DNA of 64,000 bases from positions 9,665,001 to 9,729,000 of the forward strand of contig NC_081822.1 of NCBI RefSeq assembly GCF_030704535.1. Reading direction: 5' to 3'. Source of the DNA: Vitis vinifera. Taxonomy: Eukaryota; Streptophyta; Magnoliopsida; Vitales; Vitaceae. The translations under genes were made by a program, and so were the position numbers. The notes beneath the pieces were generated by a model that saw nothing but the letters and a program-made list of their open reading frames with translations, was not told the DNA's origin and searched no databases. Below are positions 61,385 to 64,000 of this stretch, piece by piece (the first letter of the stretch is position 1; every line of letters begins with the position of its first letter).

Positions 61385-61842
61385 GTATGAGTTATTAATG
61401 AAGCACCCACGTACCATTTATATTTGCATATTATCAGGGCTAGCTTCTTTTCCACAGACAGTTTTTCTTTTGTTTATATGTTTTAATTGATGCATATTCA
61501 CTTTCTTCTTCTCTTAATTAAATTGCAATAATTAAACATACAATTTAAATAAATTTTAAATTTTATTTTTAACTAAAAACAAAAGTATACATATACAAAT
61601 ATATATTGCTTAAGCAATTAATTTTTAAAAATTATTCTTTCAGAACACCTTAGACAAGTTGAGACATGCTTCGAGGGAAATCTAAATATAATGATTTTAA
61701 AAGCTACTTTGTAATTTTATTTTCGAGCATGTTGCATAATATATGCTTTCCTTGAATTGATTTTCTAAATTTTATTTTTGTCAGCAAGAAAGGGTTATCT
61801 ACGTTTTGGAAGTTATCTTTAATTTCCCCTGCAAAGAATAAG
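61385..61842 (+). other. intron remnant of E2
   Basis: Collinear with the intron of B1 (17861-18598) but without its 265-nt insertion. It ends at AAGAATAAG, where an LTR-like element begins. In B1 the intron continues as AAGAATAAGTGATCTTG. Confidence 0.7.
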
Positions 61843-62580
61843 TGTGTGGACCCTGCATTTCGGCTCAATGCGTTTCCCACTCGATGGCGAGCTCGATTTT
61901 TATTTGAAAAATGATTTTTATTGATTATTTAGAAAATGACTTGGAGTCGCCACTTATTTTTGTTTTATTTTTAAAGGGTAAACAAAATAAGAAAGAAAAA
62001 CCCTAAGTGTGACTCCTTATTTTGGAAAAGGTGGTCTGTGAAAAACTGAATCGGGTTCAGGGGTCAGGTTACTTATTGGGAAGGTACGGTATGGACCGTA
62101 GCACCCCTCTAAGTCCCTAAAGTCGGGTCTCTACTAATGAGATGAAGCTGACATGGCAATCAATGAGAAAATCAATGAATACTCGAATCAATCATGCACA
62201 TATGAGAGACAAAGCATGTATAAAGAATGAGCAAAATATGAATAGATGCGTACCTGGGCGACAATCACGAATGCGCTATCATGAAACATGGTTAGTGAAC
62301 AATAAACATATATAATTAAGCGCATATCAAGGAATAGAGTAAATCAATCATGCATGACAAATAAATCAATCAATCATGGAATCTCATATGTAGGGCCCCC
62401 ACCAAAACCCAATTCATTTTTGCATGAATCAATTCCATAAATTCCATCACTTGGAATTACGGAATTTAATTCTTACTTATTTTTAAAACATTTTAAAAAC
62501 CAAGAAAATGCACAAGTGGCTTGCCGGAAGGAAAATGGCAACCAAATTTTATTGAAAATGGGATTTAAGAAGATTATTTT
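61843..62580. mobile_element. diverged relative of the 5-kb LTR-like element, in E2 intron
   Basis: Starts TGTGTGGACCCTGCATTTCG and follows the same block order as 12904 onward: GGAGTCGCCACTTATTTT, an AAAGGG-AAAACAAAATAAGA block, GGTTACTTATTGGGAAGGTAC, GTAGCACCCCTCTAA, GATGCGTACCTGG. It is clearly diverged, so it is an independent insertion. The right boundary is unclear. Confidence 0.6.
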
Positions 62581-62762
62581 CAAGAAAACAGGGGATGAGA
62601 GAATAGAAGGAAATGGCACATGGTCAAGAGCTGCATGCCTAAGGTGGCCATGCAAAAACACTTCCCTCTAAGCTCAGGGTGGAGGGACTGCACTATAAGG
62701 ATCAGTGGTGCTGCAGAGCTTGTCAGAACAGCTGATGGCATCATAGGTGTTGCTCCTGATTG
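62581..62762. other. unassigned segment at edge of gene-fragment mosaic
   Basis: Open on both strands. The minus frame continues past the NCA2-like part but no longer resembles it. The plus frame (HFPLSSGWRDCTIRISGAAE) looks coding-like but I do not recognise it. Confidence 0.3.
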
Positions 62763-63154
62763 CCTGAAAGAATTCATCTCTAATGGACGGAATCGATTGC
62801 TCTACATGATTATTCCAGAAGGTAATGGTTGAGTCCTTAGCTTCACGAACCCAATTTTTTATGTCATTACTTCCCATCAAACTACCATGACATAGGAGCC
62901 ACACTGAGCAAACTGATGAGCCCGCTGCCCCACATGTATAGGGAATCCAGTACAAAGTTAATTTCCGCGGTTTACGATGTTCGGAAACAAGGATACTTAG
63001 GTAAGAATCCAGTTTATACATGATAAATCACGTTGATGGTCTCTCGAATTTCACAATCTGTCCACTGGGACCCTTCCTGGTTTACGTCTGGCAGTTTCTC
63101 AAACACCAGAGGACATGAATAGCTCCCATCCACAGAAGAATCATTCTGACGTGT
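62763..63154 (-). pseudogene. fragment of NCA2-like gene (nuclear control of ATPase protein 2)
   Basis: Read on the minus strand: LPDVNQEGSQWTDCEIRETI, then after a frameshift near 63015 YKLDSYLSILVSEHRKPRK, LTLYWIPYTCGAAG, SLMGSNDIKNWVREAKDS, FWNNHVEQSIPSIRDEFFQA. This order matches my memory of plant NCA2-like mitochondrial proteins. Only about 130 residues are present, without the C-terminal membrane segments. It is joined directly to an unrelated gene fragment upstream, so it is not a gene in place. No search was run. Confidence 0.6.
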
Positions 63155-63340
63155 TGCATGTAGATGGCGCGATTGGGATATATCATTCGGTAAGAAACCT
63201 CTCAAGCCCTGGTAATCAAAACCAAGTCCATTAATGACCCATTTGCAACTGCTACTGTCAAATAAACAATCTACTCCACTCCATGGATGTCGTTGAGGAA
63301 CACAAAGATCACCATTCCACCCAAAACGAAGAGGAAGCCC
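63155..63340 (-). pseudogene. fragment of RLP4-like LRR receptor protein gene
   Basis: Minus-strand frame: LPLRFGWNGDLCVPQRHPWSG, VDCLFDSSSCKWVINGLGFD, YQGLRGFLPNDISQSRHLHA. This is the cysteine-flanked cap and first leucine-rich repeat of malectin/LRR receptor-like proteins of the RLP4 type (WNGDPCVPQ.HPWSG is their signature). It runs in frame straight into the NCA2-like fragment at 63154. No malectin or transmembrane part is visible nearby. Confidence 0.6.
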
Positions 63341-64000
63341 CGATGCACTTTGCTACCTTTCTTATGGATCAAAATGGCCTGGTGGATGCCGCCTATGATA
63401 CTAGCCTCAGAAATCATGCCATTGACATCGTTGTGCTTGTTACTATTGCCATCTCTATCTCACATGTGAGAGCCCTTGATGGAATCAATTAAAATAATCC
63501 TTGATAGAAACGTGGACTTCATGTCTCAAATCTGGCCTTTCATATCTCCTCATTTGTCCATGTCAACTATTGTCACCAAGCCATAAGCCTCTTGATCCCA
63601 TGATAACCCCATTATTCAACCCAATACTTCAATGATGATTCTCTTTCATTTGCATTCCTGACCTTCTCTTATCTCCATTACTGATCCCATGGATGTTTAC
63701 AGGATTGAGTATTTGGACGAGAGCAAACTTTGATTAGAACCCTGTATCATGTTGAGTCTCTGCCAGCCTGGAAGGATAAAAATCACGTTGCCCCATATGG
63801 TGAGTTTTACTTTGATTTACTCTTCCTCCTTGATTCGTATAATGCAAGAAGGACAGGAGTTAAAATGTCACGGATAGCATGATGGCAATGCCCAAAAGTA
63901 GCGTCAGTGTACATTTGAGTCAAACGCGACTCCATATCAAACATTGGCGGCCAGCGTCCAAGTCAAAGGGACGTAGTGCCCATAATTCACTGTTGATATT
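63341..64000. other. unresolved right edge; one exon-like stretch on +
   Basis: GC-richer than the P450 spacers. At 63703-63799 a TTTACAG acceptor and a GTGAGT donor flank a 97-nt stretch with a frame open from 63709 (reading TLYHVESLPAWKDKNHVAPY). I do not recognise the protein. No complete gene is visible. It may be more captured host sequence or the flank of a gene beyond the window. Confidence 0.3.

Noticed and set aside
1-64000. CRISPR arrays, operons, bacterial ribosome binding sites, rRNA or tRNA genes
   Set aside because: None seen; spliced genes, plant retrotransposons and MITEs show this is plant nuclear DNA.
1-64000. A wholly new biological system
   Set aside because: All intact genes belong to one known P450 family and the remainder is repeat debris or gene fragments. 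The novelty is in arrangement, not in a new enzyme set.

Overview
This is plant nuclear DNA: AT-rich, with long gene-poor spacers, two-exon genes with GT-AG introns, and nested LTR retrotransposons, hAT debris and MITE-like elements. The coding content is a cluster of cytochrome P450 genes of the CYP82 family (71 clan), all on the + strand. The protein style and repeats suggest a woody eudicot, most likely grapevine (Vitis). That species call is inference; no search was run.

The window is dominated by a tandem segmental duplication. Unit 1 is 2401-32730 and unit 2 is 34189-60559. Without a 3.8-kb Copia-related insertion in unit 1 (6677-10496) the units are about 26.5 and 26.4 kb. Each holds, in order: gene A (intact, 525 aa); pseudogene B, wrecked by a 5-kb LTR-like element and a 1.2-kb solo LTR; pseudogene fragments C inside a nested 2.25-kb tandem duplication; gene D (intact, 525 aa); and gene E. 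E is cut to 44 codons in unit 1. In unit 2 it keeps only exon 1, with a 4-nt lesion at the splice donor.

There are four apparently functional P450 genes: A1 (4123-6591), D1 (26557-29084), A2 (35884-38342) and D2 (54370-56901). Each has a 951-nt exon 1, a phase-0 intron of 0.88-0.95 kb and a 627-nt exon 2. Each keeps an N-terminal membrane anchor, proline hinge, WxxxR, I-helix DTT, ExxR and the heme-thiolate loop [10 protein letters not shown]. The A copies differ at 11 residues and the D copies at 23, several of the latter in substrate-recognition regions.

The layout shows birth-and-death at three levels: an old A-B / D-E block duplication (shared MITE-like element and spacers), the nested 2.25-kb duplication, and the recent 26.5-kb duplication. 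Between the units (32731-34188) lies transposon debris: an LTR fragment and the 3' part of a hAT element. Left of 2401 is single-copy AT-rich DNA without a gene. Right of 61843 are another LTR-like fragment and a mosaic of host gene fragments on the minus strand (NCA2-like and RLP4-like), which looks like transposon-captured sequence.

No RNA gene, CRISPR array or new enzymatic system was found. The interest is structural: the duplication architecture, lineage-specific lesions, and candidate functional divergence between fresh P450 paralogues.
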